36,080 bases of DNA from CAYZJB01 sp964478735. GTDB lineage: Bacteria > CLD3 > SB21. Under the pieces are notes generated by a model that was not told the origin of the DNA, did no database searches, and saw only the letters and a program-made list of their open reading frames with translations. Below, piece after piece: positions 1 to 8,089 of this stretch. The stretch lies in contig CAYZJB010000038.1 in the NCBI GenBank assembly GCA_964478735.1, positions 1 to 36,080 of the forward strand. Direction: 5' to 3'. The first letter of the stretch is position 1. The number at the start of each line of letters is the position of its first letter. The translations under genes were made by a program, and so were the position numbers.

Positions 1-63
1 ATCTCGCTAAACCTATGTCTCAATCTGTGAAAAATTTCGGGGGTTGCCTGGAAAAGATACATA

Positions 64-92
64 TTGACAAGGTATGGTTGGGCGTATATATT
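64..92 (+). promoter_or_regulatory. Sigma-70-type promoter of metK
   Basis: A perfect -35 box TTGACA at 64-69 is followed after exactly 17 bases by TATATT at 87-92. Transcription from here would start near position 100, about 20 bases before the SAM riboswitch, which is the expected placement. Direct sequence observation; activity is inferred. Confidence 0.8.
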
Positions 93-117
93 AGGCCCTC
101 TTTTGGATCTTTGACAT

Positions 118-240
118 AGCATCTTATCAAGAGCGGCTGAGTGACAGGCACAGCGAAGCCGCAGCAACCGTCCCGACTTGTCGGGAGTCGTGGTGCTAAT
201 TCCTGTCCCGGAAAAATTCGGGAGAAGATGAGATAAGCAG
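118..240 (+). promoter_or_regulatory. SAM-I (S-box) riboswitch upstream of metK
   Basis: The conserved S-box core is visible. P1 is cttatc at 123-128 pairing with gataag at 232-237. It is followed by the kink-turn and P2 strand (aagagcggctgagtgacagg), the returning strand gaagccgcagcaacc, a P3 hairpin (tcccgacttgtcggga), the junction ggtgctaattcc, and a P4 hairpin ending in gagaagatgag. SAM-I riboswitches bind S-adenosylmethionine and normally switch transcription off when it is plentiful. Position before metK (SAM synthetase) and a terminator directly downstream fit feedback control of SAM synthesis. Confidence 0.93.
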
Positions 241-248
241 TTTGTTTA

Positions 249-279
249 CCTCTTCTTTAACGCGAAGAGGTTTTTTTTT
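249..279 (+). terminator. Riboswitch expression-platform terminator
   Basis: Stem CCTCTTC (249-255) pairs with GAAGAGG (264-270), followed by nine T residues (271-279). It lies 12 bases after the riboswitch P1 and 36 bases before the metK start codon. It is the intrinsic terminator expected of a SAM-OFF switch. The anti-terminator pairing was not worked out. Confidence 0.88.
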
Positions 280-314
280 GATTACATCTATTCATTAAAT
301 AAGGAGTTCAACCC

Positions 315-1454
315 ATGTCCCGATTTCTTTTCACTTCGGAATCCGTTTCGGAAGGTCATCCGGATAAAATTGCGGACCAGATCAGCGATGCCGTGCTTGA
401 CGCCATGCTCAAGGAGGATCCCTCCAGCCGAGTCGCCGTCGAAACGCTGGTCACGACCGGTCTCGCGATGGTCAGCGGTGAGGTGACCACGTCCGCCTAT
501 GTGGATATTCAGGATATCGTTCGCAGCACGATTCGCAATATCGGTTATACCAAGGACGCGTACCGTTTCGATTCGGACTCCTGCGGCGTGATTTCCACTA
601 TCCATCAGCAATCGCCGGATATCGCGATGGGCGTCGATACGGGCGGAGCCGGCGATCAGGGCATGATGTTCGGTTATGCCTGCAACCAGACGCCGGAACT
701 GATGCCGATGACGATCTCGTTTGCGCATAAACTGGTCAAGCGTCTTGCAGATATTCGCAAACACGGCACGGACATGCCTTATCTGCGGCCGGACGCGAAA
801 TCGCAGGTGACCATTGAATACGATTCACATAAAAAACCCGCTCGGGTTCATACCGTCGTGGTTTCGACGCAACACGATCCCGATGCCACTCAGCAACGCA
901 TCAAACACGACGTCATCGAACATGTGATCCAACACGTCATCCCGGCCGACCTGCTGGACGATAAGACCGTCTACCACGTCAATCCGACCGGACGATTCGA
1001 GATCGGCGGTCCGCATGGCGACACGGGATTGACCGGCCGTAAAATCATCGTCGATACGTACGGCGGATGGGGCGCCCACGGCGGTGGCGCTTTTTCCGGC
1101 AAAGATCCGACAAAGGTCGACCGCAGCGCCGCGTATGCCGCGCGTCATATTGCAAAAAATATCGTCGCGGCCGAACTGGCAAACGAATGTCTAGTTCAGC
1201 TGGCGTATGCAATCGGCGTGGCTCAACCCGTGTCGGTTTTTGTCAACACCTTCGGTACCGGCAAAATTGCCGATCCTAAAATCGGCGAGACGATCCAGAA
1301 AAACGTCGATCTCACGCCGGCGGGCATCATTCGCCGATTCAATTTACGGCGGCCGATCTTTTTTCCGACGGCAGCCTACGGACACTTCGGACGCCCGGAA
1401 TTCGACTGGGAAAAGCTCGATCTGGTCGAGACGTTAAGAAAAGAAATCAAATGA
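315..1454 (+). CDS. metK: S-adenosylmethionine synthetase
   Basis: Methionine adenosyltransferase makes SAM from methionine and ATP in the cytoplasm. The 379-residue product is close to the usual 380-400 residues and complete: it opens with FTSESVSEGHPDKI, which carries the ATP-binding His, has the signature GAGDQG at 111-116, and the phosphate-binding loop GGGAFSGKDPTKVD at about 256-269. The start is chosen because AAGGAG at 301-306 lies 8 bases before the ATG and the N-terminus matches the family. It is preceded by a promoter, SAM-I riboswitch and terminator, and followed 6 bases downstream by a second terminator, so it is probably monocistronic with feedback control by its own product. 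Confidence 0.97.
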   Translation: MSRFLFTSESVSEGHPDKIADQISDAVLDAMLKEDPSSRVAVETLVTTGLAMVSGEVTTSAYVDIQDIVRSTIRNIGYTKDAYRFDSDSCGVISTIHQQSPDIAMGVDTGGAGDQGMMFGYACNQTPELMPMTISFAHKLVKRLADIRKHGTDMPYLRPDAKSQVTIEYDSHKKPARVHTVVVSTQHDPDATQQRIKHDVIEHVIQHVIPADLLDDKTVYHVNPTGRFEIGGPHGDTGLTGRKIIVDTYGGWGAHGGGAFSGKDPTKVDRSAAYAARHIAKNIVAAELANECLVQLAYAIGVAQPVSVFVNTFGTGKIADPKIGETIQKNVDLTPAGIIRRFNLRRPIFFPTAAYGHFGRPEFDWEKLDLVETLRKEIK

Positions 1455-1460
1455 ATTTAA

Positions 1461-1485
1461 AAGGCTGCCGACGGCAGCCTTTTTT
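1461..1485 (+). terminator. Intrinsic terminator after metK
   Basis: Perfect 9-bp stem AAGGCTGCC (1461-1469) / GGCAGCCTT (1473-1481) with loop GAC and a short T run ending at 1485. The next base is the A of the following gene's ATG, so the hairpin occupies the place where a ribosome binding site would be. Confidence 0.85.
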
Positions 1486-2085
1486 ATGCTGCTCATCATC
1501 GACAATTTCGACAGCTTTACCTACAATCTGTACCAGCTCGCATCGACGATCGCACAGACCGCATTTCCGAATCTTGACGTCATCGTCCGTCGATGCGACG
1601 AAATAACGCTTCAGGATATCCGGCACATGAATCCAAGTCATATCATGTTATCGCCCGGTCCCGGTCGCCCAGCGGACGCACGATTGTCGTGTGACGTGAT
1701 ACGGCATTTCATGTCGGAGAAACCGATTCTCGGCGTCTGTCTCGGGCATCAGTGTCTGGCTGAAGTTATGGGGGGAGAGGTCATTGAAAGTCCGGTTCCA
1801 GTACATGGTAAAAACAGCGAGATTTACCATGATGGCAGAGGAGTCTTTCATGGGATTCCATCGCCCTTTCGTGCTATTCGTTATCATTCCCTGACCGTGT
1901 CCGAGTCATCCCTGAAAGGAAGCATTGAAGTTACAGCGCGGACAAGGGACGGAGAAGTCATGGGTCTGCGACTTTCAGATTCGCCGGTCGAAAGCGTTCA
2001 ATTTCATCCGGAATCCATACTGACCGACCACGGTGCAACCGTCATGTCTAACTTTCTGAGGTTTGGATGCACGTCGTCGTCGTGA
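1486..2085 (+). CDS. PabA/TrpG-type glutamine amidotransferase
   Basis: Class I glutamine amidotransferase subunit that supplies ammonia to an aminodeoxychorismate or anthranilate synthase. All hallmarks are present: N-terminus LLIIDNFDSFTYNLYQ, oxyanion strand SPGPGRP at 56-62, nucleophile Cys85 in GVCLGHQC, and His174/Glu176 in QFHPES. At 199 residues it is full length. The start is fixed by the canonical N-terminus, but no Shine-Dalgarno sequence is possible because the metK terminator hairpin ends 4 bases before the ATG. No pabB/trpE partner is in the window, so PabA versus TrpG cannot be decided. Its last 19 bases overlap the next gene in another frame. Confidence 0.88.
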   Translation: MLLIIDNFDSFTYNLYQLASTIAQTAFPNLDVIVRRCDEITLQDIRHMNPSHIMLSPGPGRPADARLSCDVIRHFMSEKPILGVCLGHQCLAEVMGGEVIESPVPVHGKNSEIYHDGRGVFHGIPSPFRAIRYHSLTVSESSLKGSIEVTARTRDGEVMGLRLSDSPVESVQFHPESILTDHGATVMSNFLRFGCTSSS

Positions 2086-3182
2086 CGAATTTACCAACGC
2101 CCTACCGGATTCCGCTGTTCAATGCCCTGTCGAAACGGCTTGCAGCACGGGACTGGCGTCTCACGGTCGTCTTCCTGGTCCGCGGATATGCACGTCGAAA
2201 ATGGGACGTGGATGTGAAAAATCTGGAATTCGACCACGAGTTTGTCGAAGGCCGACACGCCGTTGTTGGAGAGGCATTGGTTGCTTTTTCTCCGGCCTTG
2301 TTTCATTCGTTACGACGCCTTCGTCCGGACGCTGTCATTGTCGGGAGCATGGGCTTTCCGGCGCTGTGGACGGCGTTATACTCGGTCTTGTATTCCAAAC
2401 CTTTCGTTCTCTGGTCGGGAGAGACACGGATCCAGGCGATCCGACGGAAAGATTATTTCGGTGTGCGGCGTATCGTCAGACGGTTTCTGGTTCGACTGGC
2501 TTCGGCCGGATTGGCTTACGGCAGTGAGGCGCGTGACTTCCTGACTGAACTGGGTATGTCCGTCGAGCGGATCGATATCGCGATCAATACCGTGGATACA
2601 AATTTTTTTTTAACGTCAGTAACGAACCGACCGACGCACGAAAACGTACGTTTCCTTTATGTCGGTCACTTTACACGCCTCAAAGGTCTTACCGCCCTGT
2701 TAGAAGCCTATTCGAAACTCAACTCCGGACGTGTCGAACTTCATCTCGTAGGAGAAGGAGAGGAAGAACAGCGATTACGGGAAATGGTGAGAAATAAGAA
2801 CCTTTACAACGTTACCTTTTGGGGATTTCGGCAACAAGAAGAACTGACCCGCCTGTACGCACAGGGGGATGTGTTTGTATTTCCGTCTTATTACGACGTC
2901 TGGGGCCTTGTCTGTGTCGAGGCGATGGCATGTGGGTTACCCGTTCTGGGTTCGCGGCATGCGGGATGTACACGAGATGTCATTCAGGATGGAAAGAATG
3001 GATTTACAATCGATCCGGACAATGTGGAGGACATGGTCGATAAAATGCAGTTTTTTCTCACGTACCCTCATTTGCTGCCGGAATTCCAAAAAATGGCGCG
3101 CGAAACGGTTGTGAACAAACTTTCGATCGACCGGTGTGTCGAAGGATTTGAGACGAGCCTCAACAAAATCGTTAGAGGGTAA
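2067..3182 (+). CDS. GT4-family glycosyltransferase
   Basis: A retaining GT-B sugar transferase of the glycosyl transferases group 1 type, 371 residues. The N-terminal half begins MHVVVVTNLPTPYRIPLFN, typical of the acceptor-binding Rossmann domain. The C-terminal half has RFLYVGHFTRLKGL, LHLVGEGEEE, and the nucleotide-sugar site VFPSYYDVWGLVCVEAMACG with the E-x7-E-like region. It likely acts on a surface polysaccharide or glycolipid; donor and acceptor are unknown. The start overlaps the end of the amidotransferase gene by 19 bases, suggesting translational coupling. Its 3' end overlaps the convergent surE by 11 bases. Confidence 0.88.
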   Translation: MHVVVVTNLPTPYRIPLFNALSKRLAARDWRLTVVFLVRGYARRKWDVDVKNLEFDHEFVEGRHAVVGEALVAFSPALFHSLRRLRPDAVIVGSMGFPALWTALYSVLYSKPFVLWSGETRIQAIRRKDYFGVRRIVRRFLVRLASAGLAYGSEARDFLTELGMSVERIDIAINTVDTNFFLTSVTNRPTHENVRFLYVGHFTRLKGLTALLEAYSKLNSGRVELHLVGEGEEEQRLREMVRNKNLYNVTFWGFRQQEELTRLYAQGDVFVFPSYYDVWGLVCVEAMACGLPVLGSRHAGCTRDVIQDGKNGFTIDPDNVEDMVDKMQFFLTYPHLLPEFQKMARETVVNKLSIDRCVEGFETSLNKIVRG

Positions 3183-3945
3183 TCTTCCAGTTTTTCAATT
3201 CGTCGAGCATTTTATAGTTCGTCATGTCGATGTGGATTGGAGTAATGGAAATCCGGTTCCGGGCAACCGCCACATCGTCGACGTCGTCTTCCGTATCGAG
3301 GCTCATTTTTTTACCTGCCAGCCAGTAATACTCGCGATGGCTGAGGTCCATCCGCTTTTCAAAATATTCTTCATAACGCCCTTTCCCAAGCCGCGTGATT
3401 TCGACGCCCGTGATCACGTTGCGAGGCACGGCAGGGATATTGACGTTTAGCAGGGTATCGGCAGGTAGGCCTTTGTCGAGCACCATTCGTGCAAGTTTTG
3501 CCGTAAATTCCGCGGCGAACGAAACGTCCGCTTTGAGGTCGAAGCTCATCAACGACGACGCAATGGCCGGAATGCCGAGGATAATTCCTTCCGTGGCCGC
3601 GGAAACGGTGCCTGAATACAGAATATTCGTAGCGGTATTGGGACCATGGTTGATGCCGGAGACGACGAGATCGGGTTTTTTTCGCATAATATGCGACGCG
3701 GCGATTTTGACGCAGTCGGCGGGCGTTCCATCGATGGCATAACCGTGGAATTTGTCCGGACGCACATATTCGATGACGCGAAGGGGGTTATGGATGGTAA
3801 TGGCGTGACCGACGGCGCTTCGTTCGATATGAGGAGCAACGACGGTGACGTCACCTAATTTTTTAAGTTCCACGTACAGGGCAAAGAGTCCTTTCGAATC
3901 GATGCCGTCGTCGTTGGTCAGGAGGATGTGTTTGTGTGAATTCAT
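3172..3945 (-). CDS. surE: 5'/3'-nucleotidase SurE
   Basis: Metal-dependent survival protein SurE dephosphorylates nucleoside 5'- and 3'-monophosphates. The 257-residue product has the diagnostic metal site NDDG at 11-14, SAVGHAIT, GTPADCVK, and SGINHGPN with the conserved Asn ligand, followed by YSGTVSAATEG. It is the last gene of the minus-strand operon, starting 19 bases after accD ends, and its 3' end overlaps the convergent glycosyltransferase. Length and motif order match the family. Confidence 0.95.
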   Translation of the reverse strand: MNSHKHILLTNDDGIDSKGLFALYVELKKLGDVTVVAPHIERSAVGHAITIHNPLRVIEYVRPDKFHGYAIDGTPADCVKIAASHIMRKKPDLVVSGINHGPNTATNILYSGTVSAATEGIILGIPAIASSLMSFDLKADVSFAAEFTAKLARMVLDKGLPADTLLNVNIPAVPRNVITGVEITRLGKGRYEEYFEKRMDLSHREYYWLAGKKMSLDTEDDVDDVAVARNRISITPIHIDMTNYKMLDELKNWKITL

Positions 3946-3964
3946 GAGGGTATAAAAAACTCCG

Positions 3965-4813
3965 TTATTTGTGGGTGTGCGTTTCGAAAGCCGACAGAAG
4001 CGAATGAAGAGTGGTCTTGAGATTTTTACGGGAGACGATCATGTCGACAAAGCCGTGGTCGAGAAGAAATTCCGCTCTTTGAAATCCTTCCGGAAGGTCC
4101 TTGCCGGTCGCTTCTTTGACCACGCGCGGTCCGGCAAATCCGATGAGCGCGCCGGGTTCGGCCAGGATCACGTCGCCCAGCATCGCGTAACTGGCGGTGA
4201 CGCCGCCGGTCGTCGGGTCCGTCAGAACGGAAATGAACGGCAATTTTTGCTCGTGCATCAACGCGAGTTTGGTGCTTGTTTTGGCCATCTGCATCAGCGA
4301 CAGAGCGCCTTCCATCATACGGGCGCCGCCGGAAGCCGAAACGATGATCAAGGGCAGCCGCTCATTGAGCGCCCGGCCGATCGTACGGCTGATCTTTTCG
4401 CCGACCACCGAGCCCATGGAACCGCCGATGAAGCCGAATTCCATGACCGCGGCCGCGACCCGGCGACCATTGATCTGTCCGATGCCGGTCTGGACGGCGT
4501 CCCGGAGTCCCGTTTTCGACACCGTCGTTCGAATCCGGTCGGAATATTTTTTGGTGTCGGTAAACTGAAGCGGATCAACCGAAATCATGTTGGCATCGAT
4601 CTGCTCGAACGTGTTTTCATCAAAGATGATCTGGATGTATGTTTTTGCGAAGACCCTAAAATGAAAACCGCATTTCGGGCATACGTGCAGGTTGTCTTCA
4701 AGATCTTTTTTATAAAGAATTTCAGAGCACTGGTCGCATTTCACCCATACGTTGGGCAATTCTTTTTTGCTGGTGCTGGAAATCCCGTCTTTCGAGCGTT
4801 GGAACCAGTTCAT
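3965..4813 (-). CDS. accD: Acetyl-CoA carboxylase carboxyltransferase subunit beta
   Basis: Beta subunit of the carboxyltransferase half of acetyl-CoA carboxylase, which makes malonyl-CoA for fatty acid synthesis. The 282-residue protein opens with the AccD C4 zinc ribbon (Cys26, Cys29, Cys45, Cys48) and continues with the crotonase-fold carboxyltransferase core, including SASGGARMMEG and GGVTASYAMLGD, and ends in the usual GFVDMIVSR region. It overlaps the upstream rimI stop by 4 bases (ATGA) and precedes surE. accA is not in the window. Confidence 0.96.
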   Translation of the reverse strand: MNWFQRSKDGISSTSKKELPNVWVKCDQCSEILYKKDLEDNLHVCPKCGFHFRVFAKTYIQIIFDENTFEQIDANMISVDPLQFTDTKKYSDRIRTTVSKTGLRDAVQTGIGQINGRRVAAAVMEFGFIGGSMGSVVGEKISRTIGRALNERLPLIIVSASGGARMMEGALSLMQMAKTSTKLALMHEQKLPFISVLTDPTTGGVTASYAMLGDVILAEPGALIGFAGPRVVKEATGKDLPEGFQRAEFLLDHGFVDMIVSRKNLKTTLHSLLSAFETHTHK

Positions 4814-5283
4814 CGCGCTCCGGCCGATAGATCCAGATTCATCAGGACCGCGTCTTCCGTTCTCAAAAAACCATCCCGGTAATAATGTTTTCGAATGCCG
4901 ACTTTGTGAAAACCCGATTGTTCGTACAGCGCAATCGCCGAACGGTTTGATTTACGAACTTCCAGCATCATTTTCACGCAATTTCTTTCCCGGGCGATTT
5001 CGATGGTCCGCCCCATGAGCGCGCGTCCGATACCCTTCCGCCGCCATTCCGGATCGACGGCAATATTCGCGAGATGACATTCATCCAAAATAATCCAGAG
5101 GAAAGCGTAGGCGATCAACCGGCCGTTGCATTCGGCGCCGACGGGCAACGTCAGGTCCCGGTTGTTGAATTCGTCTTCAAACTGCCGCCGGCTCCATGGC
5201 GTTTCAAAAGACGAATGTTCGATCCGTACAATGGCGTCGATGTCGCCTATCGAAAGTTCCCTGAATTGCAGCGGATCGATCAC
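4810..5283 (-). CDS. rimI: Ribosomal-protein-S18-alanine N-acetyltransferase-like GNAT
   Basis: A 157-residue GNAT acetyltransferase with the acetyl-CoA loop RRKGIGRA at 81-88, the preceding strand LANIAVDP, and the RimI-like end ALYEQSGFHKVGIRKHYY. RimI acetylates the N-terminal alanine of ribosomal protein S18. The position between tsaB and accD, overlapping each by 4 bases, is the classical tsaB-rimI pairing and supports the assignment over a generic GNAT. Substrate is inferred from family and context. Confidence 0.9.
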   Translation of the reverse strand: MIDPLQFRELSIGDIDAIVRIEHSSFETPWSRRQFEDEFNNRDLTLPVGAECNGRLIAYAFLWIILDECHLANIAVDPEWRRKGIGRALMGRTIEIARERNCVKMMLEVRKSNRSAIALYEQSGFHKVGIRKHYYRDGFLRTEDAVLMNLDLSAGAR

Positions 5284-5945
5284 ATCACACCTTGAAAAGC
5301 CTGAACGTACAACGGCACCAGCGAAGCGACGTTATCCGATTCGCCGCGGGACAGGCGACCGAAGGCCAGCTTTCCGACCATGCGGGCGTCGGGATACGCA
5401 CGGGTTTCATCGAGCACGGTTATGATCGACGATAGATCGGAAGGCAATCGAGCGAAAATCCATTCGGGACGGTCCGCTGCAATCGTCAAGGGACCCGTGA
5501 TCCGTCCGAGCAGGGACGTGACCGAGATGACGCAACAGTCGCGAACGGCCTGCTTTTTCGTAAATTCCGTCCAGTAAAAATGGTCTTTTTTTGCAGTATG
5601 AGTTACCCAGAGCCGATCCAACGGCGGCAGCATTTCCGCTACGGCCTGATGTGTAGGAATTCCGAGAATCGGAACGTCCAGCGCCAGGGCCAATCCTTTG
5701 GCTGCGGACAGGCCGACACGCAGGCCGGTAAAAGAGCCGGGACCGATGGAAATGGCAACGGCATCGATTTTTTGTCGCGACAGGGTCGACGCTGCCAGTG
5801 CCTCTTCGATCAAAGGGATTAGTTTTTCCGAGTGAGCGTTTCGCTCGATCCATGTCGCCTGAGCGAGGGGCTCATCTCCTTTTACTACAGCGACGTCACA
5901 CCGGCTACCGGAGGTATCGAGTGCGAGAATAATCGGAGGTGTCAT
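5280..5945 (-). CDS. tsaB: tRNA threonylcarbamoyladenosine biosynthesis protein TsaB
   Basis: TsaB partners TsaD and TsaE in transferring threonylcarbamoyl to A37 of ANN-decoding tRNAs (t6A). The 221-residue protein has the ASKHA-fold opening ILALDTSGSRCDVAVV, the motif NAHSEKLIPLIEEAL, and the strongly conserved IGPGSFTGLRVGLSAAKGLA. Its C-terminal half is more diverged, as usual for TsaB. It overlaps tsaE upstream and rimI downstream by 4 bases each. TsaD and TsaC are not in the window. Confidence 0.95.
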   Translation of the reverse strand: MTPPIILALDTSGSRCDVAVVKGDEPLAQATWIERNAHSEKLIPLIEEALAASTLSRQKIDAVAISIGPGSFTGLRVGLSAAKGLALALDVPILGIPTHQAVAEMLPPLDRLWVTHTAKKDHFYWTEFTKKQAVRDCCVISVTSLLGRITGPLTIAADRPEWIFARLPSDLSSIITVLDETRAYPDARMVGKLAFGRLSRGESDNVASLVPLYVQAFQGVM

Positions 5946-6397
5946 GGCATGGCAGGAATATGATGCTCAACGCCGATGAGCCGTTTATCGCCGTCGACGC
6001 GGATCCGGATGGTCCAGCAGGAGTCGGGCAGATGCGACGCGACGTGTTCGCTCCACTCGATCAGGGCGATACCCTCGGGATCGCTGAGAAACTCGTCGAT
6101 GCCGAGTTCCCGCAGGTTCGGTTCGCCCTCCACGCGATAAAAATCGAAATGGCGGACGACGAACGACCGTCCCTGAAACGATCCGTGATGTTCGTTCATG
6201 ATAATAAACGTGGGACTGCTCGTATGCTCGATTCCGAACGCCCGGCAGATGCCGCGGATTAGGGTCGTCTTTCCCGATCCCACGGGGCCAAACAGGGCGA
6301 CGACGTCTCCCGGCGAAAATTGTTCCGCGAGTCGTATACCGAATTGAAGGGTTTCCTCTTCCGAGCGGCTGACCAGCGAGAGCGGGTTGGATTTCAT
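5942..6397 (-). CDS. tsaE: tRNA threonylcarbamoyladenosine biosynthesis ATPase TsaE
   Basis: The small P-loop ATPase of the t6A pathway, 151 residues from the chosen start. Walker A is GPVGSGKTT at 37-45, followed by SPTFIIMN, the conserved HFDFYRVE, and IALIEWSEHV. An upstream in-frame start at 6436 would add 13 residues inside pgl. The ATG at 6397 is preferred because it overlaps the pgl stop as ATGA, the pattern used throughout this operon, and gives the usual TsaE length. Confidence 0.94.
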   Translation of the reverse strand: MKSNPLSLVSRSEEETLQFGIRLAEQFSPGDVVALFGPVGSGKTTLIRGICRAFGIEHTSSPTFIIMNEHHGSFQGRSFVVRHFDFYRVEGEPNLRELGIDEFLSDPEGIALIEWSEHVASHLPDSCWTIRIRVDGDKRLIGVEHHIPAMP

Positions 6398-7125
6398 GCC
6401 TTGAGTTTTTGCGCGGCCGCCCGATCCAGGTACCACGTGAGTTTGCCTGATACGGGCCGCACGCGTTGTGCAGGAAGATCACCGTCGATCCCGACGACCT
6501 GCTCGCAGATATCGGCTTTGTTGGATCCGGACACGAGGAAGAAGACGTTTCGGGCGTGATTGATGGTCGGAAGGGTCATGGTGATGCGATGCATTTTCAG
6601 TTTTCGAACGAAATTATCCATGACGATTCGGTTGTTTTCATTCGTTGCGTCCGTGTCGGGGAATATGGAAGCGGTATGGCCGTCGTCTCCCAAACCGAGC
6701 AAAACGAGATCGAATTCCGGAAATTCAGCGTCGTCGATTTCAAAAAAATCCCGGATCTCGTCTTCCGCCGTCTGGGCCGCGAGCAAGGCGTCTTCTTCAG
6801 CCTGAACGCGGTGAACGTTGTCGGGCGGGATGGAAATTTTTGAAATCATGGCTTCATACGCCATGCGGTAATTGCTGTCCGGATGCGTCTTGATCACACA
6901 CCGCTCGTCGCCCCAGAAGAGGTGAACGGCATTCCACGGCAGCTGATCCCGGTAGGGAGGCTCTGCAAGCAGCTGATATACTCCTCGTGGGGTGGAACCG
7001 CCGGAAAGTACGAGTGAGAATTTTCCGGAGGTGTTAATGGCCGCATTTCCGATTCCGATAATAGCATCCGCAACGGCACGATGAAGCTGTTCCGGCGTGT
7101 CATGGACGTGGATCAACGGTTTCAT
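6394..7125 (-). CDS. pgl: 6-phosphogluconolactonase
   Basis: Hydrolyses 6-phosphogluconolactone in the oxidative pentose phosphate pathway. From the start used here it is 243 residues, the usual DevB/Pgl size. Visible motifs are SLVLSGGSTPRGVYQLL near the N-terminus, HLFWGDERCV with following SNYRMAYEAM, and LVLLGLGDDGHTASIFP. An in-frame start at 7239 would add 38 residues with no family match and would run into the divergent gene; the ATG at 7125 has GGGAG 8-12 bases upstream. It is the first gene of the six-gene operon; zwf and gnd are not nearby. Confidence 0.95.
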   Translation of the reverse strand: MKPLIHVHDTPEQLHRAVADAIIGIGNAAINTSGKFSLVLSGGSTPRGVYQLLAEPPYRDQLPWNAVHLFWGDERCVIKTHPDSNYRMAYEAMISKISIPPDNVHRVQAEEDALLAAQTAEDEIRDFFEIDDAEFPEFDLVLLGLGDDGHTASIFPDTDATNENNRIVMDNFVRKLKMHRITMTLPTINHARNVFFLVSGSNKADICEQVVGIDGDLPAQRVRPVSGKLTWYLDRAAAQKLKA

Positions 7126-7252
7126 AATTTCTCCCGTAGGCGGTGAATGGTTCAGGTTAGCCAGAAAGTGAAAAAGATTCAAAGGAAAAGCACAAAAACA
7201 TGGTGAAACAGTGCCTCGAAGTGTATATTTTCTACCCATTCATGAGGTTTTA

Positions 7253-8068
7253 ATGTCCATTCCCGACGTCGTTGAAAAAGCGAAACGGACGATCCTGAAA
7301 GTCAGCCACGAACGTGGTTCGGGTACCGGCGTGATCGTGGATAAACGCGGATTGGTTGTGACCAACCGCCACGTCGTTGCGCTGGAGTCGTATGTGGAAC
7401 TGCGCGACGTCGATGACCGCGTGTATGTCGGGCAGGTGATTTTATCGGATGCGGACGTTGATTATGCTTTTCTGCTCACGCCGCCGTGGGAGGTCGAACC
7501 GCTTCGGTTTCGCATGATGGAGGAAGTCCGTGAAGGAGAAACCGTCATCGCGATCGGTCATCCGCTGGGATACAGCTATACGGTCTCGAAGGGCATCGTC
7601 AGTTCTAAAACGCGCCATGAACGAAACATCGACTACATACAGACGGATACGAGCATCAATCCGGGAAACTCCGGAGGCCCTTTACTCAACGAAAACGGCG
7701 AAATCATCGGGATCAACACGTGGATAAGGTCCGATGGTCAAAACCTCGGTTTTGCCATTCCGACGGATTATGTCAAACGGGCGATGGCGCGCCTCAACGT
7801 CGATTTCAACGGACTCGAAAAAGGGTATTATTGCAACGTGTGTGGATTTTTGAATTTCAAACTGCTTGAAACGCCGGTGCAAAAATACTGCGTCAATTGC
7901 GGCGCGTCCGTGGTGTATAAGGCCAAACCTCATCTGTCGACCGGCCCGACCCCAACGGGTACGTCGACCGCGACGAAAATCCAGGACGTGACCTGTTCAT
8001 GCTGCCACGCAATCCATCCGAGCATCCATAAATATTGTCCGACCTGCGGTGCAACGTTGAAACGGTAA
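7253..8068 (+). CDS. Cytoplasmic trypsin-like (S1C/HtrA-like) serine protease with two C-terminal zinc ribbons
   Basis: A 271-residue chymotrypsin-fold protease of the DegP/HtrA type. The catalytic triad is visible as His40 (TNRHVV), Asp70 (DADVDYAFL) and Ser140 (NPGNSGGPLL). There is no signal peptide or membrane segment and no PDZ domain. Instead the C-terminus carries two CxxC zinc ribbons: Cys194/197 with Cys213/216, and Cys248/251 with Cys262/265, separated by a Thr/Pro/Gly linker near 228-243. The start at 7253 has GAGG about 7 bases upstream; an earlier frame start at 7211 adds 14 unlikely residues. It is divergent from pgl and 21 bases upstream of the OLD ATPase. The ribbons may bind nucleic acid or protein (inference). 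Confidence 0.88.
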   Translation: MSIPDVVEKAKRTILKVSHERGSGTGVIVDKRGLVVTNRHVVALESYVELRDVDDRVYVGQVILSDADVDYAFLLTPPWEVEPLRFRMMEEVREGETVIAIGHPLGYSYTVSKGIVSSKTRHERNIDYIQTDTSINPGNSGGPLLNENGEIIGINTWIRSDGQNLGFAIPTDYVKRAMARLNVDFNGLEKGYYCNVCGFLNFKLLETPVQKYCVNCGASVVYKAKPHLSTGPTPTGTSTATKIQDVTCSCCHAIHPSIHKYCPTCGATLKR

Positions 8069-8089
8069 GAGGTTCGTTTACAAGCGTTT

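Noticed and set aside
3971..4882. 303-residue plus-strand open frame over accD
   Set aside because: Antisense shadow of a clear accD; no recognisable protein.
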